A stretch of DNA of 64,000 nt, taken from contig NZ_SSOD01000004.1 in the NCBI RefSeq assembly GCF_004801305.1, positions 62,001 through 126,000 of the forward strand, given 5' to 3'. A program made the position numbers and the translations under genes. Below the pieces are notes generated by a model. That model saw only the letters and a list, made by a program, of their open reading frames with translations. It was not told the DNA's origin and made no database searches. This DNA is from Pseudothauera rhizosphaerae (GTDB taxonomy: Bacteria; Pseudomonadota; Gammaproteobacteria; Burkholderiales; Rhodocyclaceae). Below are positions 46,535-54,503 of this stretch, piece by piece. Position 1 is the first letter of the stretch; every line of letters begins with the position of its first letter.

Positions 46535-47289
46535 TGATTTCCGTCCGCAACCTGAAGAAGGCTTTCAAGGGCAGCGAGGTGCTCAAGGGCATCGATCTCG
46601 ATGTCGCCCCCGGCGAAGTGGTGGCGATCATCGGCCCCAGCGGTTCGGGCAAGACCACGCTGCTGCGCTGTCTCAATCTGCTGGAGGAGCCCTCTGGCGG
46701 GAAGATCCGGGTGGGCGCCATCGAGATCGACGCCGACAGGCCGCTCAAGGGGCAGTCCGGGCTGATCCGCAAACTGCGCCAGCACGTCGGCTTCGTGTTC
46801 CAGAGCTTCAACCTCTTCCCCCACCGCACCGTGCTGGAGAACGTCATCGAAGGCCCGGTGCAGGTGAAGAAGGAGGCGCGCGCCCAGGCCGTGGAGCGCG
46901 CTCGCGCGCTGCTGGCCAAGGTCGGCCTGGCGGGCAGGGAGGACGCCTGGCCCAGGCGCCTCTCCGGCGGGCAGCAGCAGCGCGTGGCCATCGCCCGGGC
47001 GCTCGCCATGCAGCCGGACGTGATCCTGTTCGACGAGCCGACCTCGGCGCTCGACCCCGAACTGGTCGGCGAGGTGCTGGCGACCATCCGCGACCTGGCC
47101 GAGGAGAAGCGCACCATGGTCATCGTCACCCACGAGATGAGTTTCGCCCGCGACGTGGCCGACCGGGCGATCTTCATCGATCATGGCGTGATCGTGGAGC
47201 AGGGCGAGGCCAGGGCGCTTTTCAGCGCGCCGCGGGAAGAGCGCACCCGGCAGTTCCTGAGCAAGTTCCTGCTCGACCGCCAGGCCTGA
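46534..47289 (+). CDS. tcyN: Cystine-type ABC transporter ATP-binding protein (YecC/TcyN-like)
   Basis: ATPase of the importer, 251 residues. Walker [11 protein letters not shown]-loop [13 protein letters not shown], signature LSGGQQQR, Walker B VILFDEP and the H-loop THEM are all present. The ATG shares one base with the permease stop (TGATG). Sequence resembles the polar-amino-acid ATPase group. A hairpin at 47311-47332 follows. Confidence 0.9.
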   Translation: MISVRNLKKAFKGSEVLKGIDLDVAPGEVVAIIGPSGSGKTTLLRCLNLLEEPSGGKIRVGAIEIDADRPLKGQSGLIRKLRQHVGFVFQSFNLFPHRTVLENVIEGPVQVKKEARAQAVERARALLAKVGLAGREDAWPRRLSGGQQQRVAIARALAMQPDVILFDEPTSALDPELVGEVLATIRDLAEEKRTMVIVTHEMSFARDVADRAIFIDHGVIVEQGEARALFSAPREERTRQFLSKFLLDRQA

Positions 47290-47310
47290 GCCCCGGCGTT
47301 CCGGCCGGGT

Positions 47311-47332
47311 TCACCCGCCGCGCTGCGGGTGA
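47311..47332 (+). terminator. Hairpin after the cystine transporter operon
   Basis: TCACCCGC/GCGGGTGA forms a perfect 8-bp stem with a 6-base loop, 21 bp after the ATPase stop. No T-run follows, so termination here is only suggested. Confidence 0.4.
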
Positions 47333-47345
47333 TGCATCCATTTCG

Positions 47346-47383
47346 TGACATTTAACAGAACTGTCATCGTTGCTGCGGATAAT
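47346..47383 (+). promoter_or_regulatory. Candidate Pho box and -10 for pstS
   Basis: TGACAT...CTGTCAT (47346-47367) includes a perfect PhoB half-site CTGTCAT placed 10 bases before GATAAT (47378-47383), the spacing of PhoB-activated promoters in which the Pho box replaces the -35. The second half-site is degenerate. Confidence 0.5.
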
Positions 47384-47457
47384 CCGTTCCGTTCCCGCTC
47401 AGGCGGGAGCCCGCCCCGGACGGGAAAGCCGAATTCACGAGACTGGAGAATCCGTAC

Positions 47458-48483
47458 ATGTTCAACAAGAGCTTCATCGCGGCCGCCGTCGTGGCTGTCG
47501 GCGCCTCGTTCGCTGCGCCGGCCATGGCGCGCGACAACCTGCAGATCGCCGGTTCGTCCACCGTGCTGCCGTTTGCCAGCATCGTCGCCGAGGAATTCGG
47601 CAACGCCTTCCCGCAGTTCAAGACGCCGGTGGTCGGCTCGGGCGGCTCGTCGGGCGGCCTGCGCCAGTTCTGCCAGGGCGTGGGTGCCAACACCATCGAC
47701 ATCGCCAATGCCTCGCGTCCGATCAAGTCGGCGGAAGTCGATGCCTGCAAGAAGGCCGGCGTCGGCAAGATCATCGAAGTGCAGATCGGCTACGACGGTA
47801 TCGTGTTCGCCTCGCGTGCCGACAAGGGCAGCTTCGCGCTCGAACCCCGGCACGTCTTCCTCGCCGCCGGCGCCCAGGTGCCGCAGGGCGGCAAGCTGGT
47901 TGCCAACCCCTACACCCGCTGGTCGCAGATCGACAAGTCCCTGCCCGACCAGGAGATCGTGCTGGTGATCCCGGCTTCCAACCACGGCACCCGCGAAGTG
48001 TTCGAAGAGAAGGTGACCCACGCCGGCTGCGACGCGCTGCCGGAAGTGAAGGCGCTGGACGGCGACGCGAAGAAGAAGGTGTGCAGCAGCCTGCGCCAGG
48101 ACGGCCGCCTGATCGAGATCGCCGGCGACTACACCGAGACCCTCGCACGCCTGCAGGCCCAGGGTGATGCGGTGGGCGTGTTCGGCCTGAGCTTCTATGA
48201 CCAGAACCGCGACCGCCTCAAGGTGGCCACCGTCAATGGCGTGACGCCCAGCCTGCAGACCATCGGTTCCGGCCAGTACCCGGTGTCCCGCCCGCTGTTC
48301 TTCTACGTCAAGGGCGAGCACATCGGCGTGATCCCGGGCCTCAAGGAATATGCCGAGTACTTCCTGAGCGAGCAGGTGTCCGGCTTCGGCAGCCCCCTCG
48401 AAGCGGCCGGTCTGATTCCGCTGAGCAACGACGAGCGCGGTAAGATCCTCGCCAACGTGCGCAACGGCAAGACCGTCCAGTAA
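47458..48483 (+). CDS. pstS: Phosphate ABC transporter periplasmic binding protein PstS
   Basis: High-affinity phosphate-binding protein of 341 residues. The signal peptide ends PAMA|RDN (about 24). The phosphate-binding residues are in IAGSSTVLPFA, GSGGSSGGLRQF and IPASNHGTREVF. It starts the pstSCAB operon; a hairpin after its stop may keep PstS mRNA more abundant than the rest. The Pho-box-like sequence upstream suggests control by PhoB. Confidence 0.95.
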   Translation: MFNKSFIAAAVVAVGASFAAPAMARDNLQIAGSSTVLPFASIVAEEFGNAFPQFKTPVVGSGGSSGGLRQFCQGVGANTIDIANASRPIKSAEVDACKKAGVGKIIEVQIGYDGIVFASRADKGSFALEPRHVFLAAGAQVPQGGKLVANPYTRWSQIDKSLPDQEIVLVIPASNHGTREVFEEKVTHAGCDALPEVKALDGDAKKKVCSSLRQDGRLIEIAGDYTETLARLQAQGDAVGVFGLSFYDQNRDRLKVATVNGVTPSLQTIGSGQYPVSRPLFFYVKGEHIGVIPGLKEYAEYFLSEQVSGFGSPLEAAGLIPLSNDERGKILANVRNGKTVQ

Positions 48484-48501
48484 CACCGGCATGCTGGTAA
48501 A

Positions 48502-48526
48502 CGGCCGGCGCGGGTTGGGCCGGCCG
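48502..48526 (+). other. Hairpin between pstS and pstC
   Basis: A perfect 8-bp stem CGGCCGGC/GCCGGCCG with a 9-base loop, no T-run. It is placed where many binding-protein operons carry a 3'-stabilising or partially terminating structure. Confidence 0.5.
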
Positions 48527-48599
48527 CCGCAACGATCGCCCCGAATTCGCGCAGCAGCGCGGTTCGGGGTGATTGCCGAATGCCGACAGCGGAGTTCGA

Positions 48600-49976
48600 A
48601 TGAATAATTGGGTATTGATCTGCGTGCTGCTGATGCTGATGGCGCTGGCCTATCAGTTCGGCCTCGCGCGCAGCCGGTCGGTGGCCGGGCAGGGCGCCGC
48701 GCGCATGCACTCGCGCCCCGGCTACTACGGCCTGCTGGTGGCCCTGTGGTGCGGCCTGCCGGCCCTGGCCGTGTTCCTGCTGTGGACCCTGTTCGAGCCG
48801 GGCATCATCCGCTCGGTGGTGCTCAACCAGTTGCCGCCGGATCTGGCGGGCCTGCAGGGCAACGAGCTGGAAGTGCTGCTGCGGCGCATCGAGCAGATCG
48901 CCTCGGGCTTCGGCGTTTCCGATCAGCCGGCCGCTTTCGAGCTCGCCGCCGCCGAGCGCATGCGCAGCCTGCAGAACACCGGCCGCCTGGCGATGATCGC
49001 CAGCATGGCGGTGCTGTGCGTCGCCGGCCTGGTGTGGACGCTGCGCCGCATCGACCCGCAACTGCGGGCGCGCAACCAAGTCGAGTCGGTGTTCCAGGCG
49101 CTGCTGGTGATCAGTTCCACGATCGCCATCCTGACCACCATCGGCATTGTGCTGTCCATGGTCGGTGAGGCGCTGCACTTCTTCCGCTTCGTCAATCCGG
49201 CCGAGTTCTTCTTCGGCACCGTGTGGAATCCGCGCTTTTCCACCACCGGCGCCGCCGACCAGGGCCAGTTCGGCCTGCTGCCGCTGCTGTGGGGCACGCT
49301 GATGGTCAGCATCATCGCGCTGCTGGTCGCCGTGCCGGCCGGCCTGATGACCGCGGTGTACATGGCCGAATACGCGCCCGCGTGGCTGCGCGCCGTCGCC
49401 AAGCCGGTGATCGAGGTGCTCGCCGGCGTGCCGACCATCGTGTACGGCTTCTTCGCGCTGATCACCGTCGGGCCGTTCTTCTCCGTCCTGGGGCAGACGG
49501 TGGGCATAGACATCCGCGCCACCAGCGCGCTGACCGCCGGCGTGGTGATGGGGATCATGATCATCCCCTTCGTGTCCTCCCTGTCCGACGACATCATCAC
49601 CCAGGTGCCGCGGGCCATGCGCGACGGCTCGCTGGGGCTGGGGGCGACCAAGTCCGAGACCGTCCGCAAGGTGGTGCTGCCGGCCGCGCTGCCGGGCATC
49701 GTCGGCGCCTTCCTGCTGGCCGCGAGCCGGGCCATCGGCGAGACCATGATCGTGGTGCTGGCCGCGGGCAACAGCCCGATCCTGCACGCCAATCCGTTCG
49801 AGGCGGTGTCCACCGTGACGGTGACCATCGTCAACCAGCTCACCGGCGATACCGACTTTGCCAGCCCGCAGTCGCTGGTGGCCTTCGCCCTGGGGCTGAC
49901 GCTGTTCGTGATCACCCTGTCGCTGAACATCGTCGCGCTCTACATCGTGCGCAAGTACCGCGAACAGTACGAGTAA
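48600..49976 (+). CDS. pstC: Phosphate ABC transporter permease PstC (long form)
   Basis: Inner-membrane permease of the phosphate importer. 458 residues, against about 320 in E. coli PstC. The extra length is N-terminal: a helix (3-20), another at about 42-60, a periplasmic stretch with a Leu/Glu-rich helix, then a third near 130-150. The conserved permease core lies in the second half (PAEFFFGTVWNPRF, VLAGVPTIVYGFFAL, EAA-like loop GSLGLGATKSETVRKVVLPAALPGI). ATG 48600 is preceded by GGAG; an upstream in-frame TTG is less likely. Confidence 0.93.
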   Translation: MNNWVLICVLLMLMALAYQFGLARSRSVAGQGAARMHSRPGYYGLLVALWCGLPALAVFLLWTLFEPGIIRSVVLNQLPPDLAGLQGNELEVLLRRIEQIASGFGVSDQPAAFELAAAERMRSLQNTGRLAMIASMAVLCVAGLVWTLRRIDPQLRARNQVESVFQALLVISSTIAILTTIGIVLSMVGEALHFFRFVNPAEFFFGTVWNPRFSTTGAADQGQFGLLPLLWGTLMVSIIALLVAVPAGLMTAVYMAEYAPAWLRAVAKPVIEVLAGVPTIVYGFFALITVGPFFSVLGQTVGIDIRATSALTAGVVMGIMIIPFVSSLSDDIITQVPRAMRDGSLGLGATKSETVRKVVLPAALPGIVGAFLLAASRAIGETMIVVLAAGNSPILHANPFEAVSTVTVTIVNQLTGDTDFASPQSLVAFALGLTLFVITLSLNIVALYIVRKYREQYE

Positions 49977-49979
49977 ACC

Positions 49980-51365
49980 GTGGAAACAGAATCCATGCAC
50001 AACGACGACGCTTCCGCCCCGCGCACGGACCCGTCCACCCAGCGCCGCCTGGTGGAGCGTTCCCTCGCCCGCCGCCACGGCGCCGAGAAGCGCTTCCGTG
50101 CCGCCGGCCTCGCGGCGGTGTTCTTCGGCCTGGGGATGGTCGCGCTGCTGTTCGCCAGCATCCTGGCCAAGGGCGTGCCGGCCTTCTGGCAGGCGACGGT
50201 GGTCACCGAAGTGTATTTCGACCCCGAGATCATCAAGGTCGATCCGCGCCCGGTGGCCCAGCCCGGCGAGACGCCCGCGCAACTGCACGAGCGCGAGATG
50301 GCCTGGCAGACCCAGCTCACCATGGCGAACTGGAACCGCATCATCGAGAACACGCTGGCCGCCCATCTGCCCGAAGTGACGGACGCGCGCGCGCGCGCCC
50401 GGCTGCGCCAACTGGTCACCAGCGGCGAACGTTTCGTGCTGCGCGACAGGGTGATCGCGGACCCGGCGCTCATCGGCCAGCGCCTGACCCTCAAGCTGCT
50501 CGCCGACGCCAACGTGGACGTCTGGCTCAAGGGGAACATCGACCGCAGCCTGCCCGACAGCCAGCAGCAACTGGCGCCCGACGTGCGCGCCTGGGCAGAC
50601 CAGTTGCACGAGCGCGGCGTGATCCAGATGAAGTTCAACACCACGCTGTTCGGCAACCCGGATTCGCGCAGCTCGCTCGCTTCCGCCGGCCTGGCCGGGG
50701 CCTTCGTGGGGTCGCTCTTCATGATGGCCATTGTCATCCTGCTCGCGGTGCCGGTCGGCGTGGCGAGCGCGGTCTACCTGGAAGAGTTCGCACCGCGCAA
50801 CCGCTTCACCGACCTGATCGAGGTGAACATCAACAACCTCGCCGCGGTGCCGTCCATCATCTTCGGCCTGCTCGGCGCGGCGGTGTTCATCAACTGGTTC
50901 CACATGCCCCTGTCGGCTCCCATCGTCGGCGGCCTGGTGCTGTCGCTGATGACCCTGCCGACCGTCATCATCGCCACGCGCTCGACGCTGCAGGCCATCC
51001 CGCCGTCCATCCGCCAGGCCGCGCTCGGCATCGGCGCCTCCAAGGTGCAGATGATCCTGCACCATGTGTTGCCGCTGGCCCTGCCGGGCATCCTCACCGG
51101 AGCCATCATCGGCGTCGCCCAGGCCATCGGCGAAACCGCTCCGCTGCTGCTGATCGGCATGAGCGCCTTCGTCGCCGCGGTGCCGGCGACGCCCTTCGAT
51201 CAATCCACCGCGCTACCGGTGCAGATCTATTTGTGGCAGGGTAATGAACTGCGCAACTTCTTCGAAGCGCGCACCTCTGCCGCCATCATCGTGCTGCTGG
51301 GCCTGATGCTCAGCCTGAACGCGCTCGCCATCTGGCTGCGCAAACGATTCGAGAAAAGGTGGTGA
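49980..51365 (+). CDS. pstA: Phosphate ABC transporter permease PstA (long form)
   Basis: Second permease subunit, 461 residues, against about 296 in E. coli. A periplasmic insert of about 180 residues (about 65-230) sits between the first and second helices. The core follows, with [33 protein letters not shown] and the EAA-like loop ([25 protein letters not shown]). A GTG at 49980 or an ATG at 49995 could start it. Both long forms occurring together suggests their extra domains interact. Confidence 0.93.
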   Translation: METESMHNDDASAPRTDPSTQRRLVERSLARRHGAEKRFRAAGLAAVFFGLGMVALLFASILAKGVPAFWQATVVTEVYFDPEIIKVDPRPVAQPGETPAQLHEREMAWQTQLTMANWNRIIENTLAAHLPEVTDARARARLRQLVTSGERFVLRDRVIADPALIGQRLTLKLLADANVDVWLKGNIDRSLPDSQQQLAPDVRAWADQLHERGVIQMKFNTTLFGNPDSRSSLASAGLAGAFVGSLFMMAIVILLAVPVGVASAVYLEEFAPRNRFTDLIEVNINNLAAVPSIIFGLLGAAVFINWFHMPLSAPIVGGLVLSLMTLPTVIIATRSTLQAIPPSIRQAALGIGASKVQMILHHVLPLALPGILTGAIIGVAQAIGETAPLLLIGMSAFVAAVPATPFDQSTALPVQIYLWQGNELRNFFEARTSAAIIVLLGLMLSLNALAIWLRKRFEKRW

Positions 51366-51367
51366 GT

Positions 51368-52195
51368 ATGAAAATGGAAGATACCGTCATGCGTGCAACG
51401 CTGGTCAACGCCGAAAAGTTCGTGGGTGTGGCCAACGGCGCGCTCAAGATGGCCGCGCGCGACGTGCGCGTGTTCTACGGCGAATCCGAAGCCCTGCACG
51501 GCGTGGATCTGGACATCTACGAGAACGAGGTGCTGGCCTTCATCGGCCCCTCGGGCTGCGGCAAGTCCACCTTCCTGCGCTGCCTGAACCGCATGAACGA
51601 CACCATCGACGGCTGCCGCGTGACCGGGCGCATCGAACTCGACGGCGAGGACATCTACGACCGGTCGCTGGACGTGGTGCTGCTGCGCGCCCGCGTCGGC
51701 ATGGTGTTCCAGAAGCCCAACCCCTTTCCCAAGTCCATCTACGAGAACATCGCCTACGGTCCGCGCCTGCACGGCCTGGCCAGCGGCCGCGCCGAGCTGG
51801 ACGATATCGTCGAGCGCAGCCTGCAGCGCGCCGGCCTGTGGGAAGAGGTCAAGGACCGCCTCGAACAGCCTGGCACCGGCCTGTCGGGCGGCCAGCAGCA
51901 GCGCCTGTGCATTGCGCGCGCGATCGCGGTGAGCCCGGAAGTGATCCTGATGGACGAGCCGTGTTCCGCGCTCGACCCCATCGCCACCGCCAAGGTGGAG
52001 CAACTGATCACCGAACTCTCCGAGACCTACACCATCGTCATCGTCACCCACAACATGCAGCAGGCCGCGCGCGTCTCCCGGCGCACCGCCTTCTTCCACC
52101 TCGGCAACCTGGTGGAGGTGGACGACACCACGAAGATCTTCACCAGCCCGTCCGACGGCCGGACCGAGGACTACATCACCGGCCGCTTCGGTTGA
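51368..52195 (+). CDS. pstB: Phosphate ABC transporter ATP-binding protein PstB
   Basis: ATPase of the phosphate importer, 275 residues from the ATG at 51368 (AGGTGG upstream). Walker [10 protein letters not shown], the PstB-specific [18 protein letters not shown], signature LSGGQQQR and Walker [17 protein letters not shown] are present. The operon ends here: no phoU follows. Instead a terminator and the arsenic genes come next. Confidence 0.97.
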   Translation: MKMEDTVMRATLVNAEKFVGVANGALKMAARDVRVFYGESEALHGVDLDIYENEVLAFIGPSGCGKSTFLRCLNRMNDTIDGCRVTGRIELDGEDIYDRSLDVVLLRARVGMVFQKPNPFPKSIYENIAYGPRLHGLASGRAELDDIVERSLQRAGLWEEVKDRLEQPGTGLSGGQQQRLCIARAIAVSPEVILMDEPCSALDPIATAKVEQLITELSETYTIVIVTHNMQQAARVSRRTAFFHLGNLVEVDDTTKIFTSPSDGRTEDYITGRFG

Positions 52196-52203
52196 TGCCG
52201 CGG

Positions 52204-52228
52204 GGGCGCCGTTGGCGCCCTTCGTTTT
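52204..52228 (+). terminator. Terminator of the pst operon
   Basis: Stem GGGCGCC/GGCGCCC with a 3-base loop is followed by TTCGTTTT. It lies 8 bp after the pstB stop and just before the arsC promoter. Confidence 0.65.
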
Positions 52229-52232
52229 CCCC

Positions 52233-52254
52233 TATAATTCAATATTCGTTGAAT
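52233..52254 (+). promoter_or_regulatory. arsC promoter -10 overlapped by an ArsR-type operator
   Basis: TATAAT (52233-52238) overlaps the inverted repeat ATTCAA-N6-TTGAAT (52237-52254). The same repeat, with one base changed, lies before arsR at 57535-57552. Placement over the -10 fits repression by ArsR. TTGGCG at 52212 may be the -35, 15 bases away. Confidence 0.65.
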
Positions 52255-52297
52255 CGTTAAAATCATCCGCGCCACTTCCTATCCGGAGGATTCATCC

Positions 52298-52825
52298 ATG
52301 GCAGACGAACCCATCTACAACGTCCTGTTCTTGTGTACCGGCAATTCGGCGCGCTCCATCCTCGCCGAAGCCATCCTCAACCGTGAAGGCAGGGGCCGCT
52401 TCCGCGCCTGGTCGGCCGGCAGTCACCCCGCGGGCGCCGTGCATCCGCTGGCGCTCGAACTGCTCGCCAGGCTCGACCACCCGGTGCACGGCCTGCATTC
52501 CAAGAACTGGGACGAGTTCGCCGCGGCGGGAGCGCCGGAGATGGATTTCGTCATCACGGTGTGCGACAAGGCCGCCGGCGAAGTCTGCCCGGTGTGGCCG
52601 GGCCAGCCCATGACCGCGCACTGGGGGATGCCCGATCCCGTGGCCGTGGAGGGTTCGGACAGCGAGCGCCACCTCGCCTTCGCCGACACCTACCGCATGC
52701 TGCGCAACCGCATCGGCATCTTCCTGAGTCTGCCCCTGGCGAGTCTGGACCGCTTCAGTCTGAAGTCGCGCATGGATGCCATCGGCTGGACGCACGGCGA
52801 GGGGGCGGAGCGGGCCGATGGCTGA
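52298..52825 (+). CDS. arsC: Arsenate reductase, low-molecular-weight phosphatase type
   Basis: Reduces arsenate to arsenite in the cytoplasm, probably with thioredoxin. 175 residues. The phosphatase loop is CTGNSARS with Cys13; a second redox pair lies in VCDKAAGEVCPVW, and GMPDP is the usual acid loop. It stands alone on the plus strand, facing the end of the minus-strand ars operon, and is probably controlled by the same ArsR through the operator upstream. A second paralogue is encoded at 56656-57135. Confidence 0.9.
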   Translation: MADEPIYNVLFLCTGNSARSILAEAILNREGRGRFRAWSAGSHPAGAVHPLALELLARLDHPVHGLHSKNWDEFAAAGAPEMDFVITVCDKAAGEVCPVWPGQPMTAHWGMPDPVAVEGSDSERHLAFADTYRMLRNRIGIFLSLPLASLDRFSLKSRMDAIGWTHGEGAERADG

Positions 52826-52926
52826 GGCGTGCGCCGTGTTCCCGCTTTCGCGCCGCCTGGGCGCGGAAGGCCCTGGGCGCGCTGCTGTTCGGCATCCTCG
52901 GCGGCCTGGCTGCCGGCAGAGGTAGC

Positions 52927-54147
52927 TCACCGCCGTCCGTCCACGGCCATCAGATAGGCTGCCAGGGCCACGCCGACGACTGCCGCGAGCAGCGGCGCCA
53001 TGGGCGCGTAGCCGTTGCCGTTGGCCAGCAGCAGCGCGACGGCCAGCGGCGCCGCGGCCTTGGCGAAGAAGGCCGGGCGGGCGATGCGCCCCATGAGGCT
53101 GCCGTAGGCGTCGCGGCCGAAGAGTTCGGCCGGCACGGTGCCGCGCACGATGGTCATGGCGCCGTTGGCCGCGCCGTACAGCAGCGCGAAGGCGAAGGCC
53201 AGCCAGGGTGCCGTGCCGGCCGCCCACAGCAGCAGCATCGCCAGCAGCATGGCGCCGAAGGACAGCATGCCGACCCGGATCGGCACCAGGCGGCGGGCGA
53301 AGGCCAGCTCCGCCACGCGCCCCGCGACCTGGGCCGGGCCGATCAGGCTGGCGGCCAGGATGGCCTGGGCGGCCGGCAGCCTGGTGGCGCCCAGGGCGCC
53401 GACCACGTGGGCGCCGATGGCCGAGATGGCGAAGGACGAGACCGCGAAGGCCGTGCACAGCCACAGGAAGCGCGGCCCGGCTGGAGCGTCCGCCTGCGGC
53501 GCGGGCGTGTCCGGGCCGGCCGATGGGGCCGCCGGCACGGGCGCCCCCTGCAGGCCGAACCAGAACAGCGGCAGCACCACCAGCAGCAGAATGGCGGCGA
53601 ACACCCCCAGCGTGGCGCGCCAGCCGAGCGTGCTTTCCAGAGACCAGGCCAGCGGCCAGTAAACCGTGCTGGCGAAGCCGCCGAACAGGGTCAGGGCGGT
53701 GAGCGCCTTGCGGTAGGCCTTGCCGGCCACCTGGGAGAGCGCCGGAAAGGCGGCGTCGTACAGCGTGGCGGCCATCGCCAGTCCGGCGAGCAGCCAGCCG
53801 GCGAACAGGGTCACCGGCCCCTGGGCGAGCGCCAGCACGGCCAGCGCCAGCGCCCCCAGCACGCTGCCGCCAGCCAGCACGCGGCGTCCGCCCAGGCGGT
53901 CGATGGCCCGTCCCACCCACGGCGAGGCCAGGCCGGAGGCGCCCAGCGCGGCCGAAAAGGCGCCGAACACCAGACTGCGCGACACGCCCAGCCCTTCGGC
54001 CATCGGCCCCGCGAGCACCGCCACGCTGTAGTACAGGCTGCCCCAGGTGGCGATCTGCGCCAGCCCGAGGGCAATGACGATGGCGGCGAGGTGGCGGGAG
54101 CGTGGAGCCGTGGAGGAGGGGAGCGGGGCGGACATGGACGCAAGCAT
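52927..54147 (-). CDS. MFS transporter at the end of the ars operon (candidate arsenite exporter)
   Basis: A 406-residue major-facilitator protein with 12 predicted helices in two halves, joined by a cytoplasmic loop (about 190-215) rich in Pro/Ala/Asp. MFS signatures (GRAIDRLGGRRVLAG, helices 2-3) are present. It is the last gene of arsR-arsC-arsD-arsA-DUF2789, and no ArsB or Acr3 pump is encoded nearby. The likely role is efflux of arsenite or an arsenical, comparable to ArsK-type MFS pumps (inference). ArsJ is less likely, because the partner GAPDH gene is absent. Met1 or Met5 could be the start. Confidence 0.85.
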   Translation of the reverse strand: MLASMSAPLPSSTAPRSRHLAAIVIALGLAQIATWGSLYYSVAVLAGPMAEGLGVSRSLVFGAFSAALGASGLASPWVGRAIDRLGGRRVLAGGSVLGALALAVLALAQGPVTLFAGWLLAGLAMAATLYDAAFPALSQVAGKAYRKALTALTLFGGFASTVYWPLAWSLESTLGWRATLGVFAAILLLVVLPLFWFGLQGAPVPAAPSAGPDTPAPQADAPAGPRFLWLCTAFAVSSFAISAIGAHVVGALGATRLPAAQAILAASLIGPAQVAGRVAELAFARRLVPIRVGMLSFGAMLLAMLLLWAAGTAPWLAFAFALLYGAANGAMTIVRGTVPAELFGRDAYGSLMGRIARPAFFAKAAAPLAVALLLANGNGYAPMAPLLAAVVGVALAAYLMAVDGRR

Positions 54148-54190
54148 ACCTGCTCCGTTCCGTCGCCGGCCGGGCTCCCCGTTGCCGGCG

Positions 54191-54421
54191 TCAGCGCAAG
54201 GCCGCGTTCAACTGGTCGACCAGTTCGGCCCAGTCCGCATCCTCGCCCAGTTCCTCGCGCAGGAAGGCGGCCTGCGCCGGAGTCCAGAAAGGCGCGTCGG
54301 CCAGTTCCACATCTTCCGGCAGCGGGCGGTGGGTGGTGATGAAGCGCGTGATCGCCGCGGCGTCGCCGGGCAGTCCGAGCTGGGCGAAGAGATCGCTGAA
54401 CGCGTGGTTGGAGGTTTCCAT
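54191..54421 (-). CDS. DUF2789-family small protein
   Basis: A 76-residue acidic soluble protein starting METSNHAFSDLFAQLGLPGD, preceded by GAGGAG. The motif RPLPEDVELADAPFWTPAQAAFLREEL is typical of the DUF2789 family as I recall it. It is all-helical by eye with no Cys or His metal site. It lies between arsA and the MFS gene on the same strand, so it is probably co-transcribed with them; a role in arsenic resistance is not established. Confidence 0.8.
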   Translation of the reverse strand: METSNHAFSDLFAQLGLPGDAAAITRFITTHRPLPEDVELADAPFWTPAQAAFLREELGEDADWAELVDQLNAALR

Positions 54422-54503
54422 GCCGGTTTCTCCTCGGAAGGCGGAATTTCTGGTGTCCGATTTCACCATAGCGCACCCCGGCAGAGGTGGCGGGGCCGCC
54501 GTT

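Noticed and set aside
48303-51203. 966-codon minus-strand frame opposite pstS-pstC-pstA
   Set aside because: Antisense shadow rich in His/Asp/Gln, typical of such frames.
52826-52926. Hydrophobic fragment (RKALGALLFGILGGLAAG) after the plus-strand arsC
   Set aside because: Too short, no start or ribosome site, and in GC-rich DNA where such translations arise by chance; not called a permease remnant.
52927-54147. MFS gene as arsJ
   Set aside because: ArsJ works with a dedicated glyceraldehyde-3-phosphate dehydrogenase gene; none is present, and tpiA downstream is housekeeping.
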